DNA of 64,000 nt from Brachionus manjavacas (lineage: Eukaryota > Rotifera > Eurotatoria > Ploima > Brachionidae). Made by a program: the position numbers and the translations under genes. Under the pieces are notes generated by a model. The model made no database searches, had not been told where the DNA came from, and saw nothing but the letters and a program-made list of their open reading frames with translations. Below, in pieces: positions 22,657 through 34,744 of this stretch; position 1 is the first letter of the stretch, and the number at the start of each line of letters is the position of its first letter. The stretch spans positions 7,812,001 to 7,876,000 of the forward strand of contig JAHQIY010000002.1 in the NCBI GenBank assembly GCA_019054805.1, written 5' to 3'.

Positions 22657-23520
22657 TTAGACATAATCAACCGAGTTGAGATTGCTGGCGTAATTGGCTT
22701 GATTGGCCGCTTCGGCATTGATGGCATTGTTGTAGTAGCTAAAGTAGCTTTGTGCCGGATACTGGTGATAGAACTCGTTCTTGGACTGGTAGTCAGTCAA
22801 ATACGAGTTGTATGAGGAGTACATAGAGGGCAGGCTGTACGAGCTCTGACTGCTCGACGGGTCGTAATTGAAGTAGGGGCTGGTGAAGGGATAAGGGTTG
22901 TTGACGCAAGGCGACACGGTCTGGTACTCGTATTCGGACTGGCCAAGCTGCTCGCTCTTGTCTTCGCCGGGCTTCTCCATCTTGGCCTTCTTCTTGGGCC
23001 TCTCGGAGTCGGTGTTTTCGCAGCGGCTCTTGTCATCACATTTGAAGCGCTTTTGCCGGCGCAAGTAGCAGCCGTTCTCGAACATGTTCACTGCTTTGGA
23101 GTGCAGGGTCCAGTAGCTGCCCTTGCCGGGCCGGTCGGCGCTGCGCGGCACCTTTATGAAGCAGTCGTTGAAGCTCAACGAGTGGCGTATTGAGTTCTGC
23201 CATCGCTGCTGATTTTGTCTGTAGTAGGGAAATGTGTCCATTATGTACTGGTAAATGTCGTTGAGAGTGACCATGCCGCTCTTGGATTTTTGAATGGCCA
23301 TGGCTATCAGGGCTATGTAGGAGTAGTGGGGCTTTGCGTAGGTGTTGTTGCGTCTTGGCTGAAAGAGCGGTGGAATGTGCGGCTGGTGTTTGGGGTCGGT
23401 GGAGCTGTCGGCCGGCGGCGATGCCTGGCTGGAGAACGAACTCGAGCCCGAGTCCGTCTCGTAGGCGAAGTTGGAACACTTCTGGGTGAGAATACCGAGT
23501 TGGCTGTTGTAGACTTGCAT
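22657..23520 (-). CDS. Divergent FoxA-like forkhead transcription factor
   Basis: A nuclear winged-helix DNA-binding protein of 287 residues in one exon. The forkhead domain spans about residues 63-160, from [15 protein letters not shown] to [15 protein letters not shown]. It has the FoxA-type recognition region [20 protein letters not shown] followed by [11 protein letters not shown]. The domain is clearly closest to FoxA, and to the gene at 30.4 kb, rather than FoxB or other classes. Oddities are His in place of the second Pro of the usual KPPYSYI, a short S/P-rich N-terminus, a basic/acidic [13 protein letters not shown] linker, and a Y/S-rich C-terminus without the FoxA HPFSINNLM-type activation motif. 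The coding region is much more GC-rich than its surroundings. Same strand and class as the neighbouring FoxA suggest a tandem duplicate that has diverged; gene-specific regulation is likely but not visible. Confidence 0.92.
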   Translation of the reverse strand: MQVYNSQLGILTQKCSNFAYETDSGSSSFSSQASPPADSSTDPKHQPHIPPLFQPRRNNTYAKPHYSYIALIAMAIQKSKSGMVTLNDIYQYIMDTFPYYRQNQQRWQNSIRHSLSFNDCFIKVPRSADRPGKGSYWTLHSKAVNMFENGCYLRRQKRFKCDDKSRCENTDSERPKKKAKMEKPGEDKSEQLGQSEYEYQTVSPCVNNPYPFTSPYFNYDPSSSQSSYSLPSMYSSYNSYLTDYQSKNEFYHQYPAQSYFSYYNNAINAEAANQANYASNLNSVDYV

Positions 23521-25194
23521 TCTTCTCTCCTAGGCTAATTAATAACTAATTTTAAATATTTGTTCTAAACAAAAGACTGAAGTTGATTTAAATAGGGGAA
23601 TTATTTTTTTTTAGTTGTTGGAAAAATGTTTATTCAATGGTCTAATTGATGATCAAAGGCGATGCGGCCTTGCAAATAATCAATTAAAAGTTTTAGAAAC
23701 GAGAAGAAAAAATAATAAAGTAAAAGTAGAGAACTCGGAATCAATGAGAGATAGTCACAGTTTAGTATTTTTGTAGCCAATGAAGAATCTGAGAGAACAT
23801 TTGACAGCTTAAAAGAGCGCCGCTGCTGAGAAGCAACAAAAACAAAGCTTATTACATTTTACGAAATAGAGAAAAAAAATTTATTTATTTTTTTCTATTT
23901 TTTTTATTTTCTCTCTCTCTCTCTCTCGGTCTCTAGCTCTTTGTTCATAGTTTGAGTGAAACAATAGAATTTTAAAGCAAGTTAATAGATGAGCACATAA
24001 AAAATGTCAATCATTGTTTTATAAAAATTTAAAATTTTAATTTTGCCAAGATTCACTGCTGTGATTCTTTTAAATTTTAAATTAAAAAGTCTGAGAGTAG
24101 GTGAACAATAGAAACAATGTACGCTCTTTCACTCCGATTCTCTTACGTTCTAATTTTTGAATTTGAAATTAAAGTAATGACCAAATTTTGAATAACTTTT
24201 TTTTTCATTCTCTGTTTCGTTTTCTTTTTGTTGTTGTCGAAAAGAATTCATTTTACCTGACAAAATTTTAATTCTCCGCTCCCATTTCGTTTTATGATAA
24301 TGGGCTTTATTTAAACCTGAGTCCAAACTACGTCCATTATCAATCTAAAATTGCTCTTACCTGAACACATCCATAAACTAATTTGGCACTTGCTTACCGA
24401 AAGCAATAAATTTTGTTGCTGCTCAATAAATTAATAACTCTGAAATTAAAAATTACACGCGATTTTATCTATTTGAGTGGCCACGACTAATTGATTACAA
24501 TCTGACTTGCATAAGTTAAGGTTCGAGAAAATTTTTTTTTTTTCTAATTAAATCATATTCAAATTTTAATTTTTTAATTTAACAAAATTTTAATTTTAAG
24601 GTTGTACAGAATGGATCGAGTCCTTCCTTGAGCCCACCGAAATAAAATAAGTGCTATGTGAGTAAAAGGCTGAATAGTTCAATAGACACTTCATACATTC
24701 AAAAAATGTCTCAAATTGTTATTGAATATGTGTTTTGTGGGAACCCTGGCTTGGTAGACCCAGTAAAATTTGTGTTAACACAAATCAGGTTTAAAATATC
24801 TTTCTTCTTAGCTAGAATTTTAAATACCTGATTGTGATAATTGAGTTTGTTTAGAAATGAATTTAAATTTTTACTTTTTTTTGGTGAAAATTTTAATTTT
24901 TTTCTCTTTCTTTCTTTCTCTAAATTTTATTCTTTTGTCCATGAGGCTTGAATATAATGATAATAATTAAAAAATTATGAAGTAATAAAAATTTCGCATT
25001 CAGAATTGTCGTTAATAAAGCAAAAAAAAAGTTTTTTGACATTTTTGTAATTTTGTCACATAAATGTCAACAACTGTAAGCATTCCTTTTTCATGATCTA
25101 CAATGAATTTTGTCCCGATAAAAAAAAAAAATTTTTATGCTGTAAGAACACAAAATAGTAAAATTTTTAAATTAATTATTTTTTTTCCTTTAAA
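23521..25194. other. 5' flank of the Fox gene, with a CT tract
   Basis: The Fox promoter should lie here (minus strand). A (CT)n tract of about 16-20 bp sits at about 23911-23930, and a (CTTT)n-like run at about 24904-24922. No second gene is evident. No clear TATA box was found. Confidence 0.5.
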
Positions 25195-25345
25195 TACTCC
25201 TTGTCGGGTCTTTAATTTGGTGTTCTACTCGAGTCGATCTTTTTCCTTTACCTATGCTTCTCCCCATGTCATTCCCAATTCGATGAGCTCTTTCGTGATT
25301 GTTGACCTCTATGTACTGCTGGACGTCCTTGAGCTGTATTTTATC
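25195..25345 (-). pseudogene. RTE-like LINE 3' remnant
   Basis: About 150 bp that match, on the minus strand, the 3' end of the endonuclease-RT element in BBOF1 intron 7 (about 48985-49128). Shared landmarks are GGT(C/T)AACAATCACGAAAGAG, CTCATCGAA, GGGAATGACATGG and the end ACAAGGAGT(A/G)TTTAA. Only the last residues of the protein and the 3' end remain. Confidence 0.75.
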
Positions 25346-26799
25346 ATTTGATAAAAAATAATTTACTTATCATTTGTTAAAAATTTAACAGTTCTTTTGA
25401 TTTAATTAAAATTAAAAATTTTATATGATAAGAGCAAGAAGACTTAAATAAAATGGTTAAAGCCTTCTTTTCCGCAAAATTTCCATATTTTTTTTAGATA
25501 AAATTTATTAAGCTTTTATTAACTAAAAGGAGATTCCGAATAAATTTTATCAGAAAAAAAAATTAAAAAATTTAAAGAATAGTCTTATAATTTTATTTAA
25601 AATAAATTCTGATATTTCCCAAAAAACTTTTTGTTGCGTTTAGGAGGCCAATTTCATCAAGTAAATAAATATAAATTCCTAGGGTAATAGTTTAAATCTG
25701 AGACTTTTCCTCAAGTATTTGTTCATCACTAAAATTCAACACTGTTCAAACATTCCAAATAAGGTATTGAAACAGATCGGAAAAGGGAGGCGAACTTGAC
25801 AATCGCTAAACTTTAAATTGACTAAATCAATAAACACCCTAAGATGCCGATTGATTGAAGCCCTTTCATTTCTTGAGTATCTTGAATTTAATTTAAATTA
25901 AATTTAGATCTTACAGATTCTTTATTGAAAATAATTTTTTGATAAAAAAATTAAAAAAAAAAGACCCTAAAATGAATCAAATTACATTTTATTATTTGGC
26001 TTTGAATGTAAAACGAAACAAAAAATAGAAACGCAATTTTTAAGGAAATTATCAATGATGGAATGTTAAAAACCAATTTATTCTATTTTATTATAAATCA
26101 AATTTTTTTTATTATTTTAAACTTTAATTCTTTTTTTTTATTCACTCATTATGTAAATTAAAAAAATTATTAAATTTAAAACATTTATTTATTCTTGTGT
26201 AGGCTGAAAAAAGCTTTTTTTTTTGACCATTTTGAGCTTCCTAAAACTACCTAAATAAAATGATTTATTTCATTAAAAAACAAAAAACACCACTTGGGTG
26301 ATGAAAGTAAAAATAAAAATCGAGTTAGAAAAAAATAAAGTTGAAAAGTTAAATAGGAAAAAGTTAGTTTCATTTTATTTTTTTTATACAAAATAAATTA
26401 AAAATGATTTTAGGTGTTACCCCTTCGCAGGTTGGACTGATCCTAGATCTCCCTTTAAGCGAAGTGATTAAGAGAAAATAAAAAGAATTAAAGAACTTCT
26501 TCTAAGGAAAGACAATTATGATTTGGATTTTAATTTTAAAAAATAATCTAAAAATAATTAAATATATTTGTCATTGATTTAAAATGCAACGAATACTTGG
26601 TAGAGTCAAAATTTTTCACCAGTGATAATTCTTACGTTTTTTTTTCATAAACTCATTCTATTCTTTTATACATTTTAATTCTCGATTTTTCTATTCAATA
26701 TCTCTGAGTAATCAGACTGAAAAGAGGGTCTTGAAAGCCTAAAAAATTTAGTAAATTTAAATTTAGATCTTACAGCTTAATCTTGTCACTTTTGTAACA
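25346..26799. other. Intergenic, no gene recognised
   Basis: AT-rich, no frame, no recognisable repeat end. Confidence 0.6.
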
Positions 26800-27145
26800 A
26801 CTCGTATAGACCAGTGGTTTGAGTGTTAGTCTTACGAGCAGAGGATCAAAAATTTTGGGAAAAAAATCTTCAAAATATCTCTACAGTACAGGACGCGTGT
26901 TTTAAGTCCTTTGATCCTAAAAAAAGGGCACCAGTTTCGACTGGGTTATATATGCAGCAGCAATGTACTGGAAAAGGAGATGATCGGCGCTCAGACCTAT
27001 TGTAAGTTACCTTTAACATGGTAGAGTGCATCACTCTAACTTTTGAATGCTGGTGAGTTATTAAGAGTAAATTTAATCCTTGTCATCTATGACCATTCTC
27101 AATTGACCTAGAAACAAAGAAACTTGATATATATATATATATTTA
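26800..27145 (+). mobile_element. Possible tRNA-derived SINE
   Basis: The stretch around 26800-26870 resembles a decayed tRNA: TATAGACCAGTGGTTTGAG looks like an A box, GTTAGTCTTACGAGCAG like the anticodon region, and GGATCAAAAATTTTGG like a B box (consensus GGTTCGAATCC). It is followed by about 240 bp of less AT-rich unrelated sequence and a (TA)n tail at 27127-27142, the head-body-tail layout of a SINE. The B box is poor, and the call rests on layout. Confidence 0.4.
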
Positions 27146-29610
27146 ATTGTGTTTAATATTCATAAATTATCAAAATAAATTAATTTTTTTTTATTTTATT
27201 TTCTAGAATTCAGCTCCAATCAAAGGTTTTTCTATCAGTCTTAATTTGATTGGATGTGTTTGCATAAGCAATCGATATTCAATAGCTTGGATTAGAAATA
27301 AGAATTTGTGGAATGCTGAAAAATGTGTGTTTGTTTAGTGGGGTTTTTTGGCGACAAAGTGAGGAGACGCAGTATTTCTCATGCGATGGCTACATCCGCT
27401 CAGAACACAGTCCGAATTCCAGCCCTTGTATCTACTAGGAGTGTTAACAGTCGGAAAACAAGTCCTCCTTGCGCACACAATTCAAATCAAATATTATTTA
27501 ATAACACCCTCGATTAATTAAAAAAATTTGCTCAGCAAATATTTGATTATTCAAGAGGAAATTAGATTTTGCTTATTAAAAAAATCGACACACACACACA
27601 CACACACATACATACAAAATAGATAATTTAAATTTTTGCCATTAATTTAGAAGGAATTAATTTAAAAGTTTTGTTTGTTCCCGTGCTGAAATCCACATTG
27701 TCATAAAAAGCAATTTTTGAATTTTATTAGTGCCTTTTTTATCGATATTGTAAAAGATAAATATGATTTGAAGTTTAATTGACAGTCAATTGATGCTATC
27801 TGGATGATATTGACTTTTTAAGCTGGCCATTTGCGTCCAGAAAACATAGAAATCTATTCGGCTATTTCAAATTAGACTTTTGCTAAAGTAATCCATTTTA
27901 AAAGCACTCACAAATTCGACTTATCCATTAATTCAATAGCCCTTGAGAAAAAGAAAAATCTTCTAATGGCAAACTCTTGAAAATCTTCAAAAAAGAAAAT
28001 CAGTGCCTTATTTGTTTGATTACAAGACCTCTTAACATAAAAGCCCGTGTATCGGTTATGTCATACCCAAAGACAACTATCTTGAAAACAAAGTAACTTT
28101 GTAATATTTAAAAGATGTCACTTTTAAATAAAACTGTCTTTTATTTATCCTTGCTTGTGTCATGCATTTGTTGGCGTGACAGTTACACAAATTCCAAAAA
28201 AATCCTGAAAATTTTCTTCCAAATAGCCCTCTTGTTCCAACGCAAAAAATCTTCTAAGCCATGATTAGCAATGCGTCTCAAGTTGAAAAATGGAATTATT
28301 TTTAGCACTTTATGATCATTCTATGTTTTTTTAATTAAATTCAAAAAATGTTCATTAATGTTGACTTAGTGGAGAAATCTTGATAGAACAAAAATTTTAA
28401 TTATTGTAGATTTTTTCTAAGACAAAATAAATAAACTTAAAACAATGACAAGCCTTGAATAAACGAATGGCAAAAAATTTAAATTTTTTCAGGTCCACTA
28501 TTTTAATCTTTTAAGAATAGTTTTGTCGCCAAAGGTAACATAATTCATTATGTAATATTTATTTTCTTCCAAACTAAACGAATCACGTGAAATTGAAAAG
28601 CTTTTCTTAGAAAAAAATTTTGCTGAACTTTCCTAGAACACTAATTTGATTAATCAATCTATTTGATCACAAACAAACACATACAACCCAACTCTACAAC
28701 TTGAAAATGATCGAGCCTTAATTGAAAAATCTAATTACTCAAAAATCGAGATAAGCCTTTTTACTTCCATTAATGAAAGTAGTCTTAGTATTACAGTTTT
28801 TCTGCAACAAGTCTAACCCCTAGTCGAACACCACAAGTCATATTTGGTTAGCTTGCAGAAGCTCAAAGTAGAATTTTTGTGCTTTTAGATCACATGATCA
28901 GTATTCACAAAAAACTCAAATAGCCCATTTCGGATAATGCCAATTTTGAAAGAATAATTCTAAAAAAAATTTTGAACAGTTTTTTTGTTTTAATCTAAAA
29001 GTTCATTTTTTTATTTTTTAAATAAAAATTACTTTTAATAATAAATAGACTTTTGTTGTTTTTTTGTTGTCACTAAATCATCTATATTTAGATTAATTTG
29101 CAAAATGCTCGAGTTTGGTCTTTTTTCTGGCTTACACAGAACATAATAATGAATTAGTTAAAGGTTTAATTATATATTTGCTTTGTTAATAAGTTTTCCT
29201 AGAAAAGTCTACTAAAATGAGTTGGCGTTTTGGAGCAATTAACCATTTCACAATATTCAAAAGTAATTTACCATCCATCTATTTATAATTAATTTACCCA
29301 CAATTGTAATCATACACTATGACATTGTGACATTCGATAGCTGCCCAGCATTGATCCATCAACATAATTCAACACTGTTTAAACATTTAATATTAGTTTT
29401 AGAAAGTGATGCAAAAATTGAAAAAAGAAAGCGATCTTTAAAATCGCATAATTTTCATTTAGTCGTATTTTATCGATTCAACTGGCACAGCAACAAATAG
29501 TGCCTATTATATTAATCTATCAAAATCATTTGAAAAATTATTTTAAATATTTTATTAAATATAGTTTTATTTATAAATGAATAAATTGGAATGGATGTAC
29601 CGTTCTTTCT
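27146..29610. other. Intergenic between the Fox genes
   Basis: No gene is supported. Contents noted: a moderately GC-rich patch at 27330-27480 that may be repeat debris, and a (CA)n microsatellite at 27587-27608. Confidence 0.5.
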
Positions 29611-29710
29611 TTCAGTCACGTGATTCAGTAGCTTGATTACGTCACTCTTTTCCTTGTGAATCATAGGCTCATCACTTTCGATTTCTACTCAAGCCGATGA
29701 CGTCACTATT
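29611..29710. promoter_or_regulatory. CRE/E-box cluster downstream of FoxA
   Basis: Within 90 bp lie an E-box CACGTG (29617-29622), a half-type CRE TTACGTCAC (29637-29645) and a perfect palindromic CRE TGACGTCA (29698-29705). In a background with few CpG and few GC-rich words this grouping is unlikely to be random and may be a CREB/ATF plus bHLH-responsive element. Its target gene is not known; FoxA, about 650 bp away, is nearest. Confidence 0.35.
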
Positions 29711-30179
29711 AATACTTTTTTCAATTTTATTTCATTGACATTAAAGACAGTTTTTGAAATGTATTACATTTTCCAATTAAATCATTTTGCAAATGGATGA
29801 TTAATTAGGATTTGAGCGGCTTTGCAAGAGTCGATTATTTCTTTATTGTCTTGATTGTGTTTGCAATCAATGGGCAGCCATCGTCCAGACCTCGCGTTGT
29901 AATAAAACAAATTTGGGGCAATAAAAAAAAGAAAACCAAATGAGAGACCAACTAGTATTTTTTTATAATATTTTTTATTATTTTCATTTATATTCGTAAT
30001 TTAAAAATGAACAATTAAAAATCATTAAATAAATTCTTTAACTTTTTTTCTTAAAAAAAATCTATAAACAATTTGAAAAAAAAAAAAAAACAATACACTC
30101 AATGAGATATAATAAAAAATTCTAATTTAATTAATTTTAAAGTAAAAAAAAAAAACAAAAAAAACCTATATCTTCGAGA

Positions 30180-30210
30180 AAGAGAGAAAGAGAGAGAGAG
30201 AGATAGAAAA
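30180..30210. repeat. GA-rich tract in the FoxA 3' flank
   Basis: A run of GAGA units (GAGAAAGAGAGAAAGAGAGA and beyond) 150 bp downstream of the FoxA stop. One of several GA/CT tracts around the Fox locus; others lie at about 23911, 32375, 32553, 32707, 33782 and 37030. Confidence 0.8.
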
Positions 30211-30359
30211 AGAAATGAGAAAAAAAAAAAAAAAAAAATATTTAAAAAATATATTTGAAAATTCATATTTATAAATGTTGAGCCACATTTGCTCACAACA
30301 CTTAAATGATTTGTCCAGTGTGAATAATAATTTAAGCTCTCTGTTTCCAAAAAATGAAT

Positions 30360-31934
30360 CTATTGATGATGATTGTACATTGAATAGTAGTCATTGGAGG
30401 CAACAGCGGCAGCAGCAGCAGCGGCGGCGGCGGCCGAAGGCACCACTAGGCCGCTCTGACCACCATTCGCGGCGCCACTTCCACCACTCTGCGGATACAT
30501 CTGACTATAATTGTAACTGTTTAAATCGAATTTGTTGTCGCCAGAGGCGGCCGCCGCAGCGTTCATTAAACTAGATATACTAAACGAGTGCGCAAAGCCG
30601 TTTAGGCCAGCAGCGGCGGCCGGGTTGTACATTAGATTGAGATGGTTGTTGGCGGCGGCGGCGGCCGCCAATTGCGACGCTGTAGCTTGAGAATTAACTG
30701 ACGAAACGGATGACACTGACGAAGAGGTCGACGAAGACGAGGCGGATGAGGATGATGAAGAGGGTGTTGTCGAAGTCGATAGGTCTACGTTGGTCGAATT
30801 TACAGGGTTGTTGAATGACTGGTAGCTGGTCGGCGGGCCGTAGTTCAAATACTGGTATTGCTGCTGCATGCTCTGCGGATGCTGGCCGAAGCTGTGCTGC
30901 TGCTGTTGCTGCTGCTGCTGCTGTTGTTGTTGCTGCTGTTGCTGCTGGGAGCAGAGCTGCTGGGTATGCATGCTGGCCATGAGCGAGTGCTCGAGCTTGT
31001 TGGCACCGTGAGATTCGTCGTCGTCGTCGTCGTCGTCGTCGTTCATGGACTTGTGGGACATGGGCGACTGCGACCCGCCGGTCGACTTGTCATAGTCGTC
31101 AGTGCAGTTGGGGTCGGACTCGCCGTCGATGCCGCGCGAGCCCCGTATCGAGTCCTTTTTGGCGCACTTGAAGCGCTTTTGCCTGCGCAAGTAGCAGCCG
31201 TTCTCGAACATGTTGCCCGACTCGGGGTGCAGCGTCCAGTAGCTGCCCTTGCCGGGCCGGTCGGGGCTGCGCGGCACCTTCACAAAGCAGTCGTTGAAGC
31301 TGAGCGAGTGGCGGATGGAGTTCTGCCATCGCTGCTGATTTTGTCTGTAGTAGGGAAAGAGGTCCATGATGAACTGGTAGATTTCGGCGAGAGTGCACAT
31401 TTTGGACGCGTTGTTCTGGATGGCCATGGTGATTAGGCTTATGTAGGAGTAGGGCGGCTTGGCGTGCGCCATGTTGCGCCTGTACGGAGTGGTGGCGGTG
31501 GCCGGCGTGAGCGCCTTGTCCGTGCTGGCCGACGAGGAGGCCGACGAGGCGTTGGTCGAGCCGGACGACACGACGTGCTGGGAGCTGGGCGGCGGCGTGT
31601 CCTGCTGGTAGCGGTGCACCGAGCTCTGCGAGCCTTGCATCATGTTGCCCTGGTAGTGCTGCAGGATGGCCGGGCTGGCCGCGGCCGCTGCGGCCGCCGC
31701 GTTCATGTTCTGGTAGGCGCTGAGCGCCGCCACCGCCGCGTTCTGGTTTATGAGCGCGCTCGACTGGCCCGAGTACACCGGGCCCATTTGCACGCTGCCG
31801 CTCATCTGCGGCACATAGTTCATGTTCTGCATTTGGTAGGCTGACTTTGGCGATAGCATCCTCGACTTCAGTAGAGCATCCAACTTTAGATTAAGTACCT
31901 TCGAAATAGTCGCTTTGTCTAAATGGAAGCGCAA
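30360..31934 (-). CDS. FoxA: FoxA forkhead transcription factor
   Basis: FoxA proteins are pioneer transcription factors of endoderm, pharynx and gut development. The single-exon frame has 524 residues. The forkhead domain is at about 159-256 ([15 protein letters not shown] to [15 protein letters not shown]), preceded by the FoxA-typical RRNMAHA. Near residue 450 the motif [11 protein letters not shown] matches the FoxA activation motif HPFSINNLMS, and the end [11 protein letters not shown] resembles the FoxA C-terminal YY motif. Long homopolymers occur: about 17-20 Q, 8-9 D, S runs and A runs. A second methionine ([11 protein letters not shown], start at 31859) gives 499 residues and begins at more family-like sequence. 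The 25 residues before it contain splice-like strings (CATTTAG, CTAAAG), so the upstream methionine may be non-coding. The gene is GC-rich in an AT-rich region. The antisense frames over it are shadows. Confidence 0.96.
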   Translation of the reverse strand: MRFHLDKATISKVLNLKLDALLKSRMLSPKSAYQMQNMNYVPQMSGSVQMGPVYSGQSSALINQNAAVAALSAYQNMNAAAAAAAASPAILQHYQGNMMQGSQSSVHRYQQDTPPPSSQHVVSSGSTNASSASSSASTDKALTPATATTPYRRNMAHAKPPYSYISLITMAIQNNASKMCTLAEIYQFIMDLFPYYRQNQQRWQNSIRHSLSFNDCFVKVPRSPDRPGKGSYWTLHPESGNMFENGCYLRRQKRFKCAKKDSIRGSRGIDGESDPNCTDDYDKSTGGSQSPMSHKSMNDDDDDDDDESHGANKLEHSLMASMHTQQLCSQQQQQQQQQQQQQQQQQHSFGQHPQSMQQQYQYLNYGPPTSYQSFNNPVNSTNVDLSTSTTPSSSSSSASSSSTSSSVSSVSSVNSQATASQLAAAAAANNHLNLMYNPAAAAGLNGFAHSFSISSLMNAAAAASGDNKFDLNSYNYSQMYPQSGGSGAANGGQSGLVVPSAAAAAAAAAAVASNDYYSMYNHHQ

Positions 31935-34190
31935 TATTTTACAACAACAAATTTTTGTTTAGAAAAATCTTTTTTTTTTTTTGTTTCTTTTAAAACATGT
32001 TTTGTTTTCCCAAATTTGTGCAAGAAAATATGCGACACAAATATGGGCTGCCCGAGATTCTCGGAGAAACGGTGCTCAAGGAAGAGACTAGGAAAATTTT
32101 GGTTACAACTACAAAAAAGACCTTAAACGAAACTGCTCTTTTTTTTTATTCTTTTTTTTTTTTTTTCGTTTTTGTGTTGTGTATACCGTATATATTAAAA
32201 CATGGCTTAAGCTAAATATTAAATTTTTCTTTTTTTTTTTTTGTTGAAAAATTAGTAATTTTTTTTTGTTGAAATTTGAAACCATCTTAGAAAAATTTTA
32301 AATTTTAGTCGTTGTGTTGTTCGGAGTAAGCACTTAAAAATAGATTTTTGGTCAAAAACGAAAGCTCATTTTTCCCCTCTCTCTCTCTCTGTATTTCTAT
32401 CGCGAGAGCGCTCTGTGCTTAGACCCTTAGATTAAAAATAAATATTTGATTTTTACAGAATTTACTGATTACTGATTGTTCCACACACTAAAAATAAGAT
32501 TAGAAGAAACAAATATTAAATAAATATTTGAGAATAACACGACAAAAGTAGAAGAGAGAGAGAGAGAGAGAGAATATCAAATAAAATTCTCATTATCAAT
32601 TTAAATATTTAAACTGGCAAAATATTGACTCGAAATTTGTAGCCTTAATCGTGGCAGTGACGCTGCGGTCCGTGGCTGTCCCGGCTCTTGTCATTCTTCT
32701 ACCTTTTCTCTCTCTCTCTCTCTTTCTTGCCAACCACAACAACGGCAAGAGCAAAAATATTGATTGCCGAATTAGAAAATCTAATGCAACAGCCAACTTA
32801 AAAATGATAATTTTTATTCAACTCGCTTTTGCTGTGTGCATTTAAATTTGAAAATTTTCTATTGGATTATAAATTTAGCTAGTCATTTTTTTATAATAAT
32901 TCCAATTCTGTTCTCTCTCACACAATTGGTTGAGGCATATGCAACTCTTAAAATTCCTATTGGGTTAATTGCGACAATGGGCTGGAATTGGCTCCACCCG
33001 GCTCATCGATAGCATTGATTGCACGAGAGCCGCAGAGTTGCGATACTGGTGACGACGACGCCAAACCTGCAGTCGGCGCCGAACACACACTCTCGCCCAA
33101 TTAGCAGCTATTGAGAATATTTATACAAAAATTTAGAAAAAAAGTGAAAGTAACCGCTGCGTCATCAATCATCATCGAATACTTTCGCTGATTGATTGAG
33201 TAATAAAAAAAACAAACGCTAGCATTTAATTAACAGAATGGCTTAAGAACTAGATGTTTTTTTTTCCAGTTTTAGTCCCGTTTGAAAATCAAGCGGAGTG
33301 CCGCCGCTAGTCGTTTCACAAAATAAAAGTCACATTCTAAATGGATTAGTGTGCGCTTTAGCCAATTAGAACAATCCGGGTCATTGTCGGCAGCAGAAGG
33401 AGAATTTTTTTTTCAAATTAAATATAAAGCACGTCAAACTAGACTTTGTCGACAACGAGTTAAATTTACAATGGTTGCATTTTGAACGTGATTATTCCAA
33501 CTTGAAATAAGAAGAAAAAACAAAAAAAAAGAGAGAAAGAGAAAAAAAAACTAATAAATTTGCTTGAAATCAATTCCTGATTCCTGATTTTTCTAATCAT
33601 AAATTGTCATACTTAATAAAATAACAAATCGATATTCGTCGACTTTATTTCAATAAATGCAGCCATACAAAATCCAATCCAACCAAATTAAAATGTAGAA
33701 GCCCTAGCAACTTTCCGATTTACTCCAAAAAGTCCTACTAGGTTCACCCAGTCAGACACATTCACTCGCCATACCCGCCATCTCTCTCTCTCTCTCACTC
33801 TCTCTTTTTCCCCATCTCCCAACAGCACACTCATCTTTCAAGTTTAACTTATTTGCAAACTTGAAACACGCACAAAGAGCACACACAAAACAGCCTTGAC
33901 CCACAAGAGGAGATTTAATTCAGATGTTTAAAATCATAAATAACTATCTAGTAAATTAATTTGCTTGATAGAATAAATTGCTTCAAAAAAATGACAACAT
34001 TTTTTTTAAAGGAAGAACTCTGACTTTTTCCTTGACCTTTTTGAAGTAAAAAAGTGAGCCTAGGCCCCAAAAGCTCGCAGAATAAATCCCACTACCACTT
34101 TTAAAACGATCAAGCATTATCTACATACAGATCTACATGCATACAGTAAATTATCATTTGTTTGTCACAGGTCTGTTTTTGCTTGATCTT
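31935..34190. promoter_or_regulatory. FoxA 5' flank with GA/CT tracts
   Basis: No gene is supported in the 2.2 kb upstream of FoxA. CT/GA tracts sit at about 32375-32390, 32553-32573, 32707-32723 and 33782-33810. A patch at about 32960-33110 is locally GC-rich (CGGCTCATCGATAGC, CTGCAGTCGGCGCC) and looks like conserved non-coding DNA. I infer the FoxA promoter and proximal enhancers lie here. Confidence 0.45.
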
Positions 34191-34194
34191 ACTC

Positions 34195-34590
34195 TAGACT
34201 CCGGCTAGGATGACTTGGATGACGGGACCTACAAGTCTAGAAGATCGTAGAACTAGAGGAGACCTCATTCAAATGTACAAAATAATCAATGGCTTTGAGA
34301 AAATTAATCTAGTAGTGAATGGTATAAATTCTGCTAAAAGTTTGGCACTAAATTTAAGAAGGAAGAATAATATGAGGCTTACAAAAGAATTGACCCATAC
34401 AGATACAGTTTCCTTACAAATCGAGTAGTATCAAAATGGAACGATCTGTCACAGGACAGTGTCAGTTCTAAATCCATCAACAGTTTTAAAGCAAGGATAG
34501 AGAATGAATTGTTTGGCAAAGGGCAAAACAAGAGAAGAAAGACTGTCAAAGCCCTGCAGAAGCTCTCAGTAAAAATGCCAAATATCTAAG
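34195..34590 (+). pseudogene. LINE RT C-terminal fragment
   Basis: Encodes TSLEDRRTRGDLIQMYKIIN, GFEKINLVVNG, LNLRRKNNMRLTKELTH and, after a frame change, WNDLSQDSVSSKSINSFKAR and IENELFGKGQ. This is the end of the LINE ORF2, same family as the fragment at 11.2-11.9 kb (LTSLEDRRTRGDLIQ). Sequence to about 34740, GC-richer than the surroundings, is probably its 3' UTR. Confidence 0.75.
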
Positions 34591-34744
34591 ATGCTTACTG
34601 ACTCTTCTGCGCAAATGAGGAGTCAAGGGCCGTAGCGATGGATAGAAGCAAATGGAGAGAGGACAGAAGAGGACGAGACAAGCCACCGAAGCCTTAATGG
34701 TTTCGGTTATGGGGCCATCCAGACCGAAATTAAGAAAAAATAGA

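Noticed and set aside
22797-23538. Other-frame open frames over the 22.7 kb Fox gene
   Set aside because: Overlap the forkhead domain in wrong frames; composition reflects the GC-rich third positions of the real gene.
30858-31844. Long open frames on the plus strand across FoxA (192 and 126 codons)
   Set aside because: They are antisense shadows of the GC-rich FoxA coding region and its CAG/GCC repeats, with poly-L, poly-V and R/H-rich products and no domain.
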